A DNA stretch of 64,000 nucleotides, taken from positions 25,245,151 through 25,309,150 of the forward strand of contig CM060118.1 in the NCBI GenBank assembly GCA_030522415.1. Direction: 5' to 3'. The DNA comes from Channallabes apus (lineage: Eukaryota; Chordata; Actinopteri; Siluriformes; Clariidae). This document shows, in pieces, positions 61,713 through 64,000 of the stretch. The stretch's first letter is position 1; each line of letters begins with the position of its first letter. Position numbers and translations under genes: made by a program. The notes under the pieces were generated by a model, which worked only from the letters and a program-made list of their open reading frames with translations, was not told the origin of the DNA and ran no database searches.

Positions 61713-62613
61713 TACACTGACCAAACACTTTACTAGAAACACTGAATTTGGACATTTTGAAGTTCTACCGCATCACAAGAGTGTTCTATGGGATTCACAA
61801 GTGTTGACTTGGAAAGTCACTGAATAACACTGAACTCATTTTCATGTTTGTGAAACCAGTTTGACACAGCATTTGCTTTGTAACATGGAGTATTAATGGA
61901 CTGTACCATTGAAGCGATGATTGCTTGGTATTAATTGGCCCAAAATGTGCTGAGAAAACATTCCCCACACTATTACACCAACTTCACCAGCCTGGACACA
62001 AGGCAGGCTGGGTCCATGAATTCATGCTCTTGGAGCCGAATTCTGTGAAATCAAGGTTTGTGCTATGCTTTCCAGTCTTTAACAGTTCAGGTATGATGAG
62101 CCTGTACCAACTGCAGCCTCAGCTTTCTGTTCTTGGCTGACAGAAGTGGACCCTGACATGGTGTTCTGTTGTTGTAGTCCATCCATCAAAAGTTGATGTT
62201 GTGAGCATTTTGAGATTTTCAAAAAACATTTTCTACTTGCAACAATTGTACAATATGGTTATCTGAGATACCGTACCCTTCTATCAGCTCAAACCAGACC
62301 ATTTCCCAAAACTGCTGCTCATTGAATGTTTTTTCTTTATTGCATTATTCTGAGCAAATTCTAGAGACCATTGTACGTGAAAATACCATCAGATCAGTAG
62401 TTATAGAAATACTCAAACCAGCCTGTCTGGCACCAACAATTATGGTTAAAAACACTAAGATCACATTTTCCCCCATTCAGATAGTTGATGTGAATGTTGC
62501 CTTAATCTACTGACCCATACCTGCATGATTTTATTCGTTGCACTGCTGCCACAAAATTGGCTGATTACATAATTGCATAAAGAGTTAGATGTTCCTACTA
62601 AAGTGTACAGGGA
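61713..62613 (-). mobile_element. Degenerate Tc1-like transposon, second family
   Basis: Termini CACTGACCAAACACTTTACT and ACTAAAGTGTACAGGGAGT are inverted copies. The interior matches a widespread fish Tc1-like family by recognisable stretches (CAAAATGTGCTGAGAAAACA, CAGCCTGTCTGGCACCAACA). Read on the minus strand the coding sequence is broken. Confidence 0.75.
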
Positions 62614-64000
62614 GTATATTTTCACAAACGTTCAACAAACTTGGAGCAGGTTTGGCTTGCATCGTTCTGACCTGAGCATATGGCATTTCTCTTATTCAGC
62701 AGCAGAGACCTGGAATGTTGTGCACAAAAAGTAAATGCTTACCCCCAAGGCATTTCAACATCGCAGGAAGTCAGCAAGCTCGTTGTGGAAAATCAATGAC
62801 CTACTTTGTCACTCATCCAAAAGTCTTTGTCTTTGAGCCTCTCTAAGCCCGAATAGCAGACAGCAGGCCTCCACAATCTCACGTTCAATTTGCTAAATGC
62901 AAATCTTTATTACAGCAATGGAAAAATGATGTCTAATTGGATGCTACTCCAGAATCAAGATTTTTGAATGAAAAGACATGCTCTCATGAGATTTCGCTCC
63001 CACAGCTTCTATTATAGAGCTTCTATTATCCAAATAATACAATGAAACCTTGAGCCAGAAATAACATCATGAGTAATGCATATACTGGATCTGAAATTTA
63101 GAAAAAGATGGATCTTTACTTTCTTCAACATATCATTGTGAGTGTGTACCAACCAACTGCTATTAGGCTGGTGCGTTCACAACGATGTGAGCTCCTGTCA
63201 TTCTCTGTTCAAAGTCATCATCCCTGACCCTCTGATCAGCCAAGCAAAACCTCAAACTAAATACCACCACTGCTGACTGGCTCTCCTGCAGCGTCTACCA
63301 CACACACACATGCACACACACACATACACAATACATTCGAGATATTGGATGCTATCCTGATCTGATCATGCATACAGCCCTCCAGCGTCACTCTGTGGTG
63401 TCCTTACCAATCCATCCTCGAGGCCTCACGTGTCAGGAAATCTTTCTTAACACACGTCAGTAATCACAAAAAAACTGGTTGAAGCTGAGGCGTCAACCGT
63501 GAAGGCAAATAACCCAGTCAAACAAAGAAAGCAATGTTCAGGCTACCAGACAAGAAGGTCATGTAGGTGGCTTGCCCTGAGGTGAGCTCATGCTTTAATC
63601 CCAAAATTCAGTCTCAATAGGTACAACAATATAAGGCGATGTATTCAGTGAACACCACATCAGACAGCTATTGTTGGCCTTACTTTGTGAATGAACATGC
63701 TTCTGTCTGTATGAGTTTGTGGGACATGACTGACTTTGTATGACAGAAATACCTGGAGGTTTTCAGTAAGGATGTAGGAAAGTTGGTGTGTGTATTTCCA
63801 ACTGTGTCTCTTTTCATTTTACACTCTGACAAAGACCACTGTGTTACCACTGTGTATGATATGGGGGAAATTGGGTCAAAATGGAAATATGTACATGTAT
63901 TAAGTTGATATTACTTCCTGGCCATGTTCCTGCCCGTTTCTAAGTGCGTCTATCATGTTATCTCTAATTTCCTATCATGCGCATGATCACGCGCTCCTCA

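Larger units (their letters stand above)
50023..64000. other. col13a1: col13a1 intron 1 (5' part beyond window)
   Basis: No exon with a signal-anchor or Cys-rich NC1 end preceding COL1 was found on the minus strand, so exon 1 is taken to be beyond 64000. The interval holds Tc1, mariner and SINE copies plus microsatellites. A SINE-like fragment (AAGGCCCTTAACCC) is at about 50222-50311. Confidence 0.7.

Noticed and set aside
50023..64000. Search for exon 1 with transmembrane segment and Cys-rich NC1 end
   Set aside because: No minus-strand frame here has a hydrophobic anchor followed by a Cys-Pro-Pro-Gly end and a phase-1 donor. Short frames overlap Tc1, mariner or CA repeats.

Overview
The window is vertebrate nuclear DNA, almost certainly from a ray-finned (teleost) fish. 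The evidence is many tiny GT-AG exons in long AT-rich introns, long CA/GT, TA and AAT microsatellites, Tc1-like and mariner remnants, and tRNA-derived SINEs of the kind common in fish. There is no bacterial-style gene layout. The species cannot be named from the sequence.

The only protein-coding gene I can support is col13a1 (collagen type XIII alpha 1, a transmembrane MACIT collagen) on the minus strand. Exons run from an 8-bp exon 2 (50015-50022) to a terminal exon whose first codon is the stop (2851-2853). I place 42 well-supported coding exons, one probable alternative exon (6075-6152) and one doubtful one (30618-30659). Without those two, the exons encode about 632 residues. Exon 1 (cytosolic tail, transmembrane segment, NC1) is not seen and must lie beyond 64000, so intron 1 is over 13.9 kb. 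Gene identity rests on collinearity with human COL13A1 as I remember it: LSIIGPRGPP, GPIGLDGKP, the CGDYTHR exon, AALRSSQ in NC2, GERGMPGMPGK, the short NC3, and the end LDAPCPL plus GCWNK.

Domain layout in transcript order: COL1, 50022 down to 32116. NC2, 31186 to 30086. COL2, 28191 to about 17840. NC3, about 17840 to 17689. COL3, 16954 to 6651. NC4, 6651 to 3378. Apart from the 8-bp exon, every internal exon is a phase-0 cassette, most starting with Gly, so most can be skipped or included without changing frame.

The most interesting feature is a second penultimate exon at 6075-6152. It has the same 3' end (DAPCP), the same splice phase and the same GTATG donor as the canonical exon at 6651-6737. 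Its body resembles the collagen XXV version of this segment (LDGLDAPC), so the pair looks like a switchable C-terminal cassette. A CT-rich tract lies just after its donor. The NC2 exon has a TG repeat just before its acceptor.

The rest is intron or flank with repeats: Tc1-like remnants (about 5001-5806, 19690-20560, 35180-35640, 52301-52793, 61713-62613), two internally deleted mariners (36243-36918, 59710-60266), an RTE-type LINE 3' end (15132-15610), several SINEs (two bounded by clean 14-bp and one by 12-bp target-site duplications), a long-TIR MITE (14437-14898), and many microsatellites. I see no RNA gene, CRISPR array or second protein-coding gene.
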